This document shows positions 23,801 through 38,800 of a stretch of DNA of 64,000 nt, piece after piece. The DNA is from Solenopsis invicta (lineage: Eukaryota; Arthropoda; Insecta; Hymenoptera; Formicidae). Each line of letters opens with the position of its first letter. The stretch's first letter is position 1. The DNA lies in assembly GCF_016802725.1 (NCBI RefSeq), contig NC_052666.1:24643497-24707496 (forward strand). Direction: 5' to 3'. Position numbers and translations under genes: made by a program. A model generated the notes under the pieces. It was not told the origin of the DNA, did not search any database, and saw nothing but the letters and a program-made list of their open reading frames with translations.

Positions 23801-26800
23801 CTGAGCCATGAGGTCCTGATACATCGGTAGGCAGGATCGAGAAACGGCGCCGTTTGCACGATAAGTTACCGAAGCAATTACATGATAATCGGCCTGTTGC
23901 GTGTCTACACAGATGTTAAAAATATTTTATTATTAGTAAATTATACATATATTATATAGGATGACTTCTAAGTAAGTGTAAAATATTTAAAAGAATATTT
24001 TAGTGAAATTGGGCCTTGAGTGAACAGCATTAAGATATGGTTAAGATTAAAATACCTAAGCGGTTTATAGATTTTTGAAATTTTTCTATTTCTTCCATCA
24101 ACTTGACACCTTGTATGCTTTGAAAACAAAGCATTTTAGGCCACACATTTACAGGAATTTTCTTCATAAAATAAGTCAAGAAATATTTTCTTAAATCTTT
24201 TCAACTTAGGGATTGCTTTGTATAAAATAATGTAAAATGGTAATAGCGAATAAAAAAAAGTTTATTTTAAAATAAAAAACTTACTTTCAGAAACACAATC
24301 GGGTACCATTGACGAGGGTGTCCACCGTTTGTTTTCACATCCAAATGTCTTTACGGGCGAACCGTCGGTGAATCTATATCCAGCCTTGCAAGTCGCTATG
24401 CATTGTAGTCCCTTATCTCCGGGAACACATTTTAGACCACCATTAGCTGGCGGTTTTAATTCCCAATCAACGCAGGGCGTTGCTTGGACCGAAACTTGGA
24501 AATGACAGGTTGCTCTATTGCCACTGGAGTCCGTTGCATATACCGTAACGTTTTCAAAATCACCGGTTTGAATCATTGCACGTTCTGGCACGAAAGTAAT
24601 CTTCACTGGACCGGACGCGTCCGTAGCGTTGATGCGTTTTCGTGTCTCATTGAAATTGATGGAGTAACTCTCTTGTCGGTCGCTCAGTTCGATAACGTAG
24701 CTCTGGGGACAGCTCAGTTTCGGTGGAGTTATATCTGTGATATCAGAATGTGAATTAATTAATTAAATTAATATTAAGTAATTAGTACTTTAATGTTTAA
24801 GTATTATTTAATATTTAAAGTAATATTTTTAATTATTTATTATTATTTAAAGTAAATATTATTTAAAACTCACGTTTCAAAAAATACTATCAATTATTCT
24901 GTGTAAGTAAATTTTAATTAATCTTAATTAAAATATTATATTTTAATTAAGATTAATTAAAATTTACTTACACAGAATAATTGATAGTATTTTTTGAAAC
25001 GTGAGTTTTAAATCAGTACTTTTAAATTTTATTAAAATACTTAAGTTAAATTTTTTTTTAGATAAAAAAATGTTAGACAACAATGTTGAAAATTGTTACT
25101 AACCCGGAACAGTGATGTTGATCTCGCAAATAGCTACATTGCCATCGTAATCGTACGCTATGTATTTCACGAACGTATCTTCGAAAATTTGAATGGGAGT
25201 TTTGAAACTCGGAGGTTTCACTTCTACTCGAGCGATACTGCCGCTGTTGTCGACGGCGGTTGGCACTGTAAAGTTCACCGGCATCAATTCTCCGTTAGCT
25301 CCCTTCTGCACGATTATCGGTTGTTGCGGGCAATTTTGGAAGACCGGCGCCTCATTATCCACACAGGGCGAAAATCCATTATCGTAACCCAACAACGGTT
25401 CGGTTACCGGCTCCTCGCATCCCATAAGCTCAAACTTCAAACAGGCATTGTCCATGTAGCTGACAATACCGAGAATTACGAAACGAGCCTGCACGTACTT
25501 GGGCAGGGTTATCATCGCCAATTCGCCATAATTTCCAGGATCACGCATAGTTAGATTGAAGTTCGGGAAATAGACGACATAATTCTCGTTTTCTGCTTGC
25601 TTGTAGAAGAAACGGATCTCCGTAGGTCTGCCAACGATGTCATTGGTGATCACACCCTTTACGAGGATCGCTTTCACTCGATAGACGCGACCAAGATCGA
25701 CACTGACATAAGTAAAGGCCTCCTGCTTGCCGCACCAACCGGTCACCGAGTTCAGCCGGACGTTCCTGGCCTCGTAATTTGGCCTTTCGGAGGTAGCGTT
25801 TATAGCCGAGTCTGGGATGCGTCCGGAGGCCAGACCGAGTGGTCTGATGACCTTGCATTCAGGCTCGCGAATGCAGGTGATCGGTCGCGGGTTAATGAGA
25901 ATGTAACCGGGCCTGTTACAATTGAATTGTACTTCCGACCCTTGCTCGTAGCTACGGGCCAGTTGAGAACCGTCGCTCGGTCTGCCAGGATCCTCACAGA
26001 CCGGACCCTCGCATCGCAGATTGCCAAAGTCCCAAACGCCGTTTGCTTGACAACGCACAACGTTGTCGTTGCGATTGGTCTGTCCGGCTAATTTGAAGGT
26101 GTCTTGACAGCCGAAGAAGAAGGAGGACTGGTACTTAGTATCTAGGTACTGGCCATATTCGGCGCCGGGCGTGGGAAGCGGCTTGCCGCAGTCCACGCGA
26201 GGACAGGCCGGTTGTAAACCAGACAGCCAGTATTCGGGGAAGCCAGGTTTGGGATCGTACACGCACTGTCGGAAATCGGATGTCGCGGTGTTGCGCAAGT
26301 AGCGGCCGTTGCTGCCGCACTTCAGAGTGACATTGTGCTTGAAGGGTACTAGCACGCTAGTCTCGTCGTTTCGGATTACAGTGAGACCCTCATTTTTATC
26401 ATCAGGCAGGGATACGCATTTCGCGTCTGCAAAAAATGAAAAATGCATTTGAATTATTTTGCAGAATGAGGATATCTATGAGTGTAAGAAACATGCACTA
26501 TTGTTCAAAAGATTCAATAGTCTACATCTCATAAAACAAAATATCATTTTAAAAGAATAAAAATTGAGTTTATGCAATTATTCGAAAAATTTGCCATTTT
26601 AATATGAATAAATTATTCTCTTTAAGAGTCCTATTCACAGTCTTGTAGAAGTGAACTTTGAAACTTATGAACTTTATGTTCAATTATTTTGGGATGTTCT
26701 ATATACACATTACTTACATTGACATTCGGGAATGGTTCCGTTCCAAACTCCGGAAGAGGTACAAATTACAGCTGAGGATCCAGCTAATACGTAACCAAAA

Positions 26801-29800
26801 TTACATTGGAATCTGACGAGATCACCAAAATGATGCTGCTCCTGCGAAACGAACGAAAATTCTCTTTCAGAAGATATTACGTACACATTAAAAAAACATT
26901 AAAATCAAATTAAAAAATTAATATGTTTTATGTAATAAACACGTAAGTAAATTATGCCTTTTCAACATTAAAATCTCATTTTATCTAGACTATCGAAAAG
27001 AAAGATAAAATTCTCAAAATAAAATTTTTTGGGTGCAGTGATAATTATAATAATTAATCATCAGATGATGAAGAGATCGTATTATTTCATTTTGATTTTA
27101 CCTTGGTTGACAATAATTTTCCATTTTCCGGTGCTGTTAACGGCGGGCACATCACTGGCACGCAAGTTTTATTTCTTTGATATATATCGCCATCCCTCTC
27201 GCCAGTTTCTGATTTCATCAGGCTGAATCCGGCTGTACCATTGCCCTTGTACAGCTCAAAGCCCGTGTTGCACATGCAGGAGTAACTGCCGGGACTGTTA
27301 ATGCACTTCTGATGGCAGCCACCGTTTCTGATAGTGCATTCGTTAATATCCGCACACTCCAATCGTGTACAACCCGCTATCTCCAGCTTCATACACGGTG
27401 CATTGAAATAATCTTGTACTCTAAATCTCACGTAGCGCGCTTCAATAGGCACAGGTAGATTCAGAAGGGAGAGTGTCGGTTCCAAAACCCTGAACTCTAC
27501 CGGTGTACCGTCTGGATTTTTATAATCTTTGAAAATATCCGTCAGATCGTTTGTGTACTGAATTCGCACGGCCGTTGTGTACGCGATGTTTCCGTTGATT
27601 CTGGCTACAACTTGCGTGCGGAAGCCACGAATAATTGTTGGTGCTTTCATGTCGATTGTTACCCAGTTCGCGCCAGGCTCGAGGCTGTTGCCGCACCATC
27701 CATCGCCGTTGTTCAAACGGATACCCTACGACAGAAGAAAATACGTAAGAATTTAATTATGAAAAGAAGAAAAAAAATACGAGAGATTATGATTAAATAA
27801 TGTCAATGTGTCCTACGGTTTTTGTGTATCCAATTTCTGAGCTTGAAACTGTGATCGACTCGTCGGGAATACCGCCGTTGATGAGGCCAAGATCGCCAAT
27901 AGGCCGACAGTCCATAGTCGGTGCAAAACCTGACTTGCACTTGCAGGTAAACGCACCAGGAGTGTTCATGCATTCCGTGGATGCCAGATCGCATTGGCTC
28001 GTTGTGCATTCATTTATATCTGCAGAGACAGATGAAAGAATACAAGGCAACCGCTCATTTCTCGTTATAATAAAAAATTTAAGTTATGAAATTTACCTTC
28101 GCAAGTTGGCACATTATCAAATCGTTGATAAGGACCGCATTGTATGATATTTGATCCAGATAATTTGTAGCCTTTGTTGCATTGCACCCTAACTTCATCG
28201 CCGAAGTAATAATCTTTGCCGATATCAACAACAAATCCATTTTTAATTGTAGGTAGCAGCGGACATTTAGCACCTATGAAATAAAGACATCATTGTGTTA
28301 TTTAATTAATTTTATATTAATTAAATATTAATCAATAGAAAAAGATGAGGTAAGATAAAACCTTTAAACGAAAAAAATTGTATCATCCACATTGATTAAT
28401 GTATCTATAAGACTATGAAGTGCATTTAAATAAAAAAAGAGTCAACAAATATTATTATATAGTAATCGAACTGATTAAGACGCCTGCAAGGAATTGAACA
28501 TGTATCTTCTAAATGACAATGTCCACTTGAATCATTTTACGTCATCTTCTAAATTTATATTTATTGTTACTAACAATAAGTTGTTTACTTACGTGAACAC
28601 GTTGGTACTTCGTCGGACCAGGTACCGTTGCTCATGCAGAGAATGACTGGATGTCCGCTTCGAACGTAACCGGGCTCACACTCAAATCTGACAATCGTGC
28701 CGTAACTTCGACCGCCTCCGTTCAAAATAGTTATATTGGAATGAGGTGCCTCTGGCAACGGAGCGCATTGAGATGCTGAAAACGAAATGGTGTGCGTACT
28801 TTTTTAGTCTATAATTCTACTTTATTTAACCCCCCTAAAGTGTTAGTCATAACTTTCTTACATTATAACACTACTCTAAATGAATTCACTCATGTAAACA
28901 TTCTTTTATATATTTTTATGTCTGTAGATCTTTTATATATATTTTTTTATTAAGTTGCAAGGCGTTAAAATAACTGAATTAACACTATTTAAATGAAAAG
29001 AATTTTAAATGTTATTTTAGTAATCAGTAGTAATAGAAGTGGTGGAACTCTATATTGATCTCTATAGACAGTACTTGTTAGATCTAAAAAATTTCTTTGT
29101 CATTTCTATTAAGACCTCTTTTTCTTAAAGCACTTGGGTGAAAATTTACCCACGGTAGCATTCTAGAAATAGTATCGTATCTAGTCGTGTTGATCAAGTT
29201 TTTAACGAACCTAAGCAAGATGGCTTCTTCTCCCATCTTCCATCAGCCAAACAAGAAATCTTCTCCGTTGGTCTTCCGGAAGGAAATGCGAATCCCGCGT
29301 AACACTGGTATGTCGCCAGTCCTCGGTAAGTAACGTTCGAGGAGCCAATTGAAAATCCGTTATCAATTTGAGGTACAGGGCCACAATAAACCTCTTGGCA
29401 TTTAGGAATGTACGTAACAGACCAGTTGCCTCCCGGGAGACATTGCGTGGAAATTCTCGGTTTGCCTGTGGCGAATTCTTGTCCCAGCGGGCAGGAGAAC
29501 GTGACTACTGTACCAAAAGCTGTATCCCGACTTGACGCCAATGCTCCCTCTCCAGGTTGCAACGGGGGACAGTCTAAAATTAATTTTGTCTTCATTAATT
29601 TTGTCAATATTAGCGTACCTGTGTTTATGTAACTGTTATAATAGTAATAGTAGTGTGACAAAGATATAAAATAATTATATGCACTATTAGTCATAAGTTC
29701 GAGGATACTTGCAATTTTCTTACATTTTTGAAAAAATTAAGTTGAAAAAGTCTTAAAAAATTTATGTGAATTAAAAACATAACAAAAGTTTTCTTCGTTT

Positions 29801-32800
29801 TCTTTCTTTTTTTCTGTAAACCATTTAATTTTAAAGTAAAAAAATATTTTGTAGCAAAATGAGTTTTACAAAAAATTTGATAGCATTCTAAAAAAATTAT
29901 CTCACCATTTATTAAAAATTATTTTAAAACATAAAAACACTATTTTAAAATACTTTTTATTAATTTTTATTTGCTGATATTTCATCAAACTACATAACTC
30001 TAAAAAGAAACAAAAATATTTAAAAAAATAGAAATGTTTTATTTAGAAATAAACTATTGTAGAAAAATACTAAAAAAAACATGAAAACAAATTTTTTACT
30101 ACTTTATTTTGATCTGTCTTTTTTAAAATATGTTTTTAAAAACTTCTGTAGAATTTTTGTTTTAACTGAGATACTTATTATTTTTATAAATGATAATATA
30201 CAATTAATAGAAGTTTTAATAATTATTTATTTACATATTTATATAATTTGCGTGTTAAAATATAAAATGCAATATAGCTTACCGGCAGAAAACTCAGCCT
30301 GCCAGCCCGCGTTGCTGTGCAGAGCATCGGAGACGAATCTAACGAGCATTTCTCCGCTTTCCGCGGTGAGCGTGATCTTAGGTCGAGCATTAGAGGTGAA
30401 ACCACTTCCGGGATGCAAGCGCAGACCGTTCGTATTGGAACCATCGTATATCTGCCGATTTCCCGCGAAAGAGCGAAAGTTAATGATCCGAAAGTGCGTG
30501 AAGAAGTAACCATTCGTGTTTATAACGTAATCGAACTTACCTGCACGTAGTCGGTTTTGTGAACATTGAAATTGATGAATTTCAAAGATAACGGTCCTCT
30601 GTCCGGATTTTTGATTCTGTACAAACATTCCTGATTATTAGGATAATCGTTAAGACCGTAGGACGGCGACTGGACCGTCCCGTTTCTCGCGATGATCGTG
30701 GCTTTGCAACCCTGCGTGAAGCGAATGCTGAAACCGCGTCTGGAATCGCCGAGGCTTGTCTTGAGATACAAATACAAATTGTTTCCGGTTGACATGATCA
30801 CTGTCGGATTGTCTTCCGATTTTCCCGTGAGACGCGCAATTGGCCGGCTCATAGGCGAATCTCCGTCCCTCACGAGAATGTAATCCCGATTCATTTCGAG
30901 ATCCAAGTCCTCGATCTAGAAACGAGAGCGTTAAATGTATTTATATATTTGTTTTTGTAGTTGTTATGAGTATAATTATTTTGTATCATTTGTTTACTAA
31001 TCATGCAGTAATAATAGCTAGTAACTATAATTTACATAGTTAAAAAACTATTAATATACAGTTAAATTATGATAATTGCAATTATTTTGAAGTAAAAATG
31101 GATATATAAGAAACATATATAAGATATTAGGTTTCAACGTACTTCCAAAGACATTATGCGTCCCGGCTGGGCCTGCAAGATATACAGACACTCTAATCCT
31201 CCAGGATAATTCTGCGGATATCCTGGAGACGTGAGCACTTGTCCTTGTGGCGTTGCTCTGAGAATCCCGCCGCAAGTCTGCGGTTCGGTCTTCCACGAGG
31301 CGCGGAAACCTTTCCTCTCCACCGAGGCATCGGTGCTGAATTTTATAATCATAAAGTTGGAGGCTGAGACGAAAAGCTTGTTGCTGAGATCCTGTTTGCC
31401 TGAAAGGGTCGCGAGGTTTACAGACTTCTCCTCGGTTCTACCACCCACCAGGATCTGCACTATGTCGAAGCTCTTCTCAGTCTCAAATTCTTGGAACTGG
31501 AACACAAATCATGATTTGTTTTGTAATTTTGTTTGAAACGTGTCGACTCTAAAAGATTTCTATAACAACATTGCCAATACGATATAAATTCAAGGCCGCA
31601 AATTGTAAATGTGTATTTCATTATGTTGAAACATATGAAACATATTATTTTAGCACCAAGGCCTTGCTACGATCGTCTGGGTGTATTTCTAATCTATCTT
31701 TAATTTGTTTCTACAGCATATTATATATGTCACATTAAGAGTCATTAACTTAGATTGAGTGGAGGACATTTATTGTGTAAATAACTCACCTGCAGCAGAA
31801 TATTGTGTCCTTGAGGGCCTTCCAGCGTCCATTTACAATTGTTGAGAGGTGCATATTTATGTGGGTAATTTGGACTCTCCACGACGTCGCCGCTGCTGGC
31901 CATGTAGTACTGACAGTTAGCTGGGCAGTCCAATTCGTCGGAATAATCACCACAGTCGTCCTGCTTGTCGCATTTGAACGCCGCGTTAATACACTTGCCG
32001 TTTGAGCAGTGGAACGAACCTGCGAAGTTATCCCGTCACTGTGGATTATTATCTTGTTCCACGGTGAAATATGGAGAACGACCCGCCAGCCGTTATGCGA
32101 CCGTTTGCATCATGTCGCTCGCAATTCACGTGAGCGAACTTACCGGAAGGGCAGGCGTCAGCACGACACATGAAAGGAAGAAGCGACTCGCACGTGGTCA
32201 GTTCCCACGTATGCCGGTCGTCCGTCAAGGCGACGTCCACGCATTCACCGGAGTGCGGATTTGGCTGCTTAGGAGCCCAGAAACCTACATTTTTACCAAC
32301 AATGTGAAAACATAGTCTCTACCAATGTCGACATGCGACACTTATTTTCTTTCTAGATAGTTATTAGCATTTTATTAAGATGCTGATGAAGCTATTGATC
32401 TATGTGTGTATATCCTACAAAAACCAAATAAATTCAAAAGTTGAATCTTTATAGAACAAAAAGCAAAGTTGGGAAAGTTACATTAAAAGTTGAAAAAGTT
32501 ATAAAAGCGTTACCATCACCGTTATTTTATTTATTTTTTTTTTTTAAGTAATTCATTACCGTTACTCGTTAGTGATTTTAAAAAGTAACCTGTACCGTTA
32601 CTTTTAACGGTTTGTTACTTTTTCCTTATTTTTTGTAATGCTGCATTAAGTCTCATAAGATTTTAAAATTACATTACAAAATTTCTAAATTTATTTGCTT
32701 CTTGCGGAAATTTTATTTTTAATATTCCATTTAGATTTACATTTCTCGTTTTCTGTTTGATCCTTGCCAAAATAAAATTGTTCATTGTGACGTTACCGAT

Positions 32801-35800
32801 AAAGAATGATTTACATTATAACTCAGATTTCTTAAAAGACTTGTTTCGTTTTTGTAGGAAACCCTTCACGTATTTCTAATAGATAATTAAATAATCTTAA
32901 TAATAGCGTGATTTTACATTATGAATATCTCAACTAATGCATTGTATCCTTGCACTAAGTTTACTTTGTCGTATATATCCTTACTTGAGTAATTACATTT
33001 GCTGGCGATAACTAGTTAACCACGAGCTCCATGCATAATTAATAGTACGGTTTAGATGTGGTTTAGACAGCGTGCAAATGCATTAGACGAGGAAATTGCA
33101 GCTTGCAGCAAACGGACACGAAATGACGATGTCTGGGCATTGTTGTGGGAAAAGTGTGCCTTCGTCCCGTGTACGTACGCGAGTTCCGTGTTTCCGTGAC
33201 CCTGATAGAAACTGGCCCCGCGTGTATGCGAAGTCGGAGCTTTGTGCGAAACTACCGCGTCACGATTATTAACCAGTTAATTTTGTAATACGTTCATAAC
33301 ATGTGAAATTTGTATTCGAAATAAGCTTCTATATTATTTTACGTATTGCTAATAAATATTTGTGCAAAGTTCATTTAAATTCACATGTCAAAAATTGCAG
33401 CAAAATGTGGTCATTTACGACGCACGAGTCAAATTATTCGTTGTATTGTTTTTTGCAGTTGGTTTCAAAGCCAAAACTCAGGTGGTTACGATCAAAATTC
33501 TTCATCGTTGATTTAAAAGAAATAAAAACAAAAAAATCCTACGGTTTTTAAATTTTGAGATAATTTTTAGTATTGGTATTGTAAAGCTAAGCATCTCGAA
33601 GCATTTGTAACTTTAAAAAATTTTTATTTCCTTTACTTTGAAAGCTGCACTTGCTAACCGCGTCGCATCATGGAGAATATCGGTCAAGGTCTTTTAAGCA
33701 GTCGATCGTTAATGGCGAAGAGCGCGAGTCGCGCTCAAGAGACAGGTAAAGAAAAGAAGGAAGGTGGGAGAAACAGCACAGGATGCGTTCGGTTACGGGA
33801 TGTGCTCTTGCAGAATGCGCGGCGGTAATTTGCAAATCGAATGAAGCAGAAACCGGTGCGTACGAACCAGCATATTGCGATACGAGCATTCCCGCGGCGG
33901 ATTCGAGTGTGTTGGTCCGTAAATCGTCTAGCGAGGCGAGACCCAGCCAGTAATGATCCAAATGCCGGCCGATCATGTTCGCCGACATGTTGTTCTCGCT
34001 GTACGACTCCACCACCATCAGCTCGCTCCCGTATCTGCAATGAACAGTTAAAAATCAGTTTTGCTTATAATGCAGCATAGTTTAAAAAGACGGGAAAAAT
34101 GGAATATCCTTTTATCCTTTGTCACGGAATACGATCGAAATTACACAAAGAGAATTTCCTCTTAATTTACTTTGAAAATCATGATAATCATAGGACGGTA
34201 TGGACGAATAATTTTTAATTTTTAATTTTTAATAAAATTTGATTAAGTTTTATTAAGATTTTAAAAAATTTTATAAACGAAGAAACGTTTATAATTTGAA
34301 ATTCAAAAAATTAAAACTTTTAAATTACATAGAAAATACCTTGATTTGTAATATTATAATTTTAATAAAATTTAGTAAAAATCTTCGAAATCCACTTTGT
34401 CCAACGATTACTATATAATCTTAAGGGTAAATTCTGCGAAAACATTATCTTCGTGTATTTTTTCTATCACAGAGACCGATCGTATTTTGCCAAAGTCTCA
34501 AGTCTGAAGTGCAAAACTAATGAAAGGGAAAGATCGATAGAGCGTATGCCTTACCTCCTGCATAATTCCGCCGCTTTTTCCCAAGAATGCCTGATGTTGA
34601 AGAATTTATAACAGTGTATGCCTCGCAGCTCCCATCCTGCGCAAGGAAACATCATATTAAACTGTCTGCCTTAGATGTAGAGATTGTCTGAGCGTAAAGT
34701 TGTAATGCATCGCGAGCACGCAATACCAGAAGGATTATTGGAACACTATGTTGCACTGATTAGACTAATTGATTAAATTTTTTAAAATTGTAATAGTCTT
34801 CATGCTGAACTTATAAATTTGTATTTATACACATTAATTTATTACAATCGTAAAATTTTGGTTGAAAACTAAAAAACTAATGCAAGTACGGATGCAAGAA
34901 ACCTTATTTTAAGGTCGGCGAGCGCTTCCGTGCAACCGGATACTTTAACCATCTTTTGCCGGCGAGTATACAGAAGACAGGAAAAGGCGGTTAATCGGTG
35001 ACCCGCAGCGACGGACACAACGGCCTCAATTGTTTTTAGTGCGTACGGTGTAAGCATTAAAGACTTGATAGTAAGTCGAGAGGAATCTCATGAAATAGTA
35101 AAACTTGTGATGGTGGCAATTTCAACAAGTTTAGATCATCAAAAGTAAATGAGTGTAAAAAGCCAATGAAACGAGTAAATATTACATGTTAGTTTAATAA
35201 AATTACATATTTAATATATTATGAAAAAGATACGAGACAGTGTTTTGATTTTCAAGTCTTCTTGTGCTAATACATAAGTTCAATTAAATCGTTGATGCGA
35301 AAGGCGTGTGACAATAAGTCGGAACAACACGTGACGCATATATGAAAGTCATTTTTAAATTAAAGTTAAAACAAGTCGATATGATGAATAATGTTCCAAT
35401 ATGTAGTCATTTCAATATTCTATTCTTTAATTTCTATCGTATCCATTTGTCGATATCTGTTATTTTGATGGCAGCCTGACGATTACGAATATCTTCTTCG
35501 ATTTACGCGGCGCAAATATAATTTACATCTATCTGATTCACAAGATTTCCTCCAATCTGATTAGTAGAGTAATTTGATGCATTTGCTCGCCCGACTGAGA
35601 AATTGCATCGAAATAATTTTCTTCCTTGACGTGAATATCGTGTGTAAGAAGCTTGTATCCAGATTGCTTTGCCGGCGGCGCGGCGGGAGCTTTTATTCTA
35701 CGCCATGTCGTACATCGTTCTACGGATGCTCTTGAATTTCCGCGAACTCAATTCGTGTCAGTGGTTCGATCAAAGTAAACCACTTCCCAGAGTCTTGTCG

Positions 35801-38800
35801 TATAACAAGCAATATTACACTACACGGAATATCTGGTCTGACAGAATATGCAAATAATATGATACTAAAGTTTATATCTGGAAGGATATAATATTATATT
35901 TCAGTTATCCCTTAAGCAAACACTGGCGACCAGTGTATCAGCATGTTTCATTGTTCAAAAAATAACGATTTAGAATGAGGTAGAACTGATTAATATTTTC
36001 TAGCTTTATATAGATATCTATTCTATAGTTTTCGGTAGATAATTGGAACAAATCAATTGTAAATATACAATTTACCGTCGTTTACTGGCGATTTCTATTT
36101 TTTATCAAATGATGTCAATGTTCGATCAAAGTATTATACATTATTCTATTATTTTCGTCATTTTACAACCACTTACTGACACTGTTATAAACCTGAATGA
36201 TAAACAGATTACTTTGCAACCTGACTACTTTCCACTCGAGTTATGTGGCCATAATTTTTAAGCAACTATACTGAGAAGAAAATTAACTTGACTGAATTTT
36301 TTTATCTTGTCTGATTAAATTTCTTCAGTTTAAATATTTAGGTACTTAATATACATAGCATATTTGAACTAAAGATGTATAATTAAGTTGAAAAATTGTA
36401 TCAATTCAACTATTTTTTTATTATTGATAGTATCAGAAAATAAAATAACTTTGATTCAAATTTGAAAAATGTTTATTTTTTTTACTATTGTTTCAATGAT
36501 TATCGTACTTAATTGATTTTAGTTTAAAAATATAATAGCAATTCTGATAAGTATATTTTTTTGTTCTAAAGTTATTTTGTTGTACAAAAAATATTAGCTA
36601 AAAATCTTTTATTTGTTATAAACAAATATAGAAAAAGATATTAGAATTAATAATGAATAATGGCTTCTTTCTAACTTTATTATCCAATAGGTACAAAAAA
36701 ATTAAATTTTGGATTAAAGTTATCTCGCTTTGAGATATTTATTAAGTTATTTTTATAAACAAAATAAAGTTAGCTTTTTTAGTCTTTTTTAAATTTTAAC
36801 ATGTATTATAATTTTAACGTGTTTATTTTCTTGCGCTGAATAAAGTGGAAGATCCCACGTTGGAATGCAATTAAAGATTTTGTTGGAACACGCAAGTTGC
36901 GTGGAAGAGAAACGCGACGCAGCATCACTCAGTCATGCTGCTGATGCAGTTGGCGCTGGATTCGCTGGGAGAGACTCGATGACGACCTTCCTTTCTTTCA
37001 AAAGGTCAAACGGCCATGCACGCACGCGGTTCTCTCGACGTCCATTAGCATTTCGCGTCCGAGAAGAACGTGTGTGAAATATTATTTTCTCTCGAGGGAA
37101 CGAGACGCGTGATATTTCAAGCAATGATCGTGTAATATTAACGACACATTGTGAAGTCAATTTCAAAAAATGAAGGAAATCGAAACATCTCGTTGTTACA
37201 AAAGGTAGTGAGCTTATGCACGGAAAAAAATTCGCGATTAACTTAACTAGATATGTTTGGTTAACAAATTTTGGTGAACAGAATTTTTAATTATCACAAA
37301 TATTTTGGTATGTAAGATATTGATCAGATCTTTCAGACTTTTTTTTTTAATGTAGTCTGAATCAAAATGCATGCAATCAAATTTGTCTAGTTATCAGACA
37401 GTCTTAACTAGAATGCGAGTAACGAAATTTGTTTGATTATTTTAATAAAAATTATGAATCATTTATATTTCACCAAATTATCAGGTTGCTATATCCAGGA
37501 TTAATTTTAATCGATTTTTTTCAGTAAAATAAAAATCTCTATGCAACGTTTCTTTACTTTAAAGATGAAATTGACAAGAAAATTATTATTAACCTTGAGA
37601 TTGATACAATTCAACATTCAGTGGAATATAGATGCGAAAGAAACTGGAACAGAGGAACTGGAAACAATCGAAAGAGTTCACTCGCTGATGAGATAGCGAA
37701 CGAATGATATAATCTTTCGACTCGTCCGTTGGCACGCAAATATGCGGAAAGGCAGTTTCCACCTTCGTTTCCTCTTTATTCCGGGCAAAAGCCTCCTCGC
37801 GAGAAGCGTGTACGAAGTCACGACGGATGATCGCGTAAGAGCAGATGAGCGAGCAAGTTGCCGGATGTTCTACTTTTTGGAATCCCGTTCGACAGTGCGC
37901 TCGATCGAGTTTCCTCCGAGGTGGTATAACCGTGGCGCACAAATGCGATTCGAGAAGAGCCAACGTGTATTTTTAGGGTCGCTATGCGACGAGGCCGGCC
38001 GATGATTCGATGGTAAGAGGGTAAACGAGAAGGAGGCGGAGGGAAGACGGAGAGATGCGGCGAAGGGATTCACGGTTTAGGAATGCCGTTCCATTCTTCC
38101 TTCTCCTCAGCTCTACCTGTGGATCTACCTGTTTCGACGTTTAAATGCGTCGGATCGAAAATTTCGGATCAAATAGAGGTCCAAGGCTCAACTTGAATTG
38201 GACCCTCGCTACCCATTAGACATTTTTAGATAGAGACCGTTTTTCCGATCTGGTCAAATGTTGCAGATGACAAGTTTTACTTTCTAAATCCTAAATTTAA
38301 AATTCTTTTGCATTTTAAATTGTGACATTCTTGAACCTCCACGTAATACGTGGAATGCGAAAATGTTGTATGCATGACGAGAGACACGTATACCGAATTG
38401 AAATCTTTTAGAGAGTTGACACTAAAATGTTAATAGAGTAATGTTTATGTAAATGGGAAGTTATGTCTTCAGAACGTGGATTTTATTCCGATTATCGAAT
38501 CAACGTAACATATTAACATATTAGCTATTAGCATATATGCACGACTTGTTTTGTGAAATGAAAATTTTACGCTGATCTACTATAATCCTGAAATTCTACT
38601 TGTTATATAATCATCGATATGAAATTAAACATTTTATTTTGCTAATCGCAATCTTCATATTTAGCGTTTAATTTTGCTTCTGTTTAAACTTTTTATATCA
38701 ACATGTTAATTAATTATGAACAAAAAGTTCTAAAAAGTACAAAATGAAAAAATTTTACAGAAAGTAGATCTTACATTGATAGAAATATCATCAAATATAA

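Noticed and set aside
25597..26091. Plus-strand frame of 164 codons opposite the F5/8C exon
   Set aside because: It is antisense to an exon with strong domain evidence.
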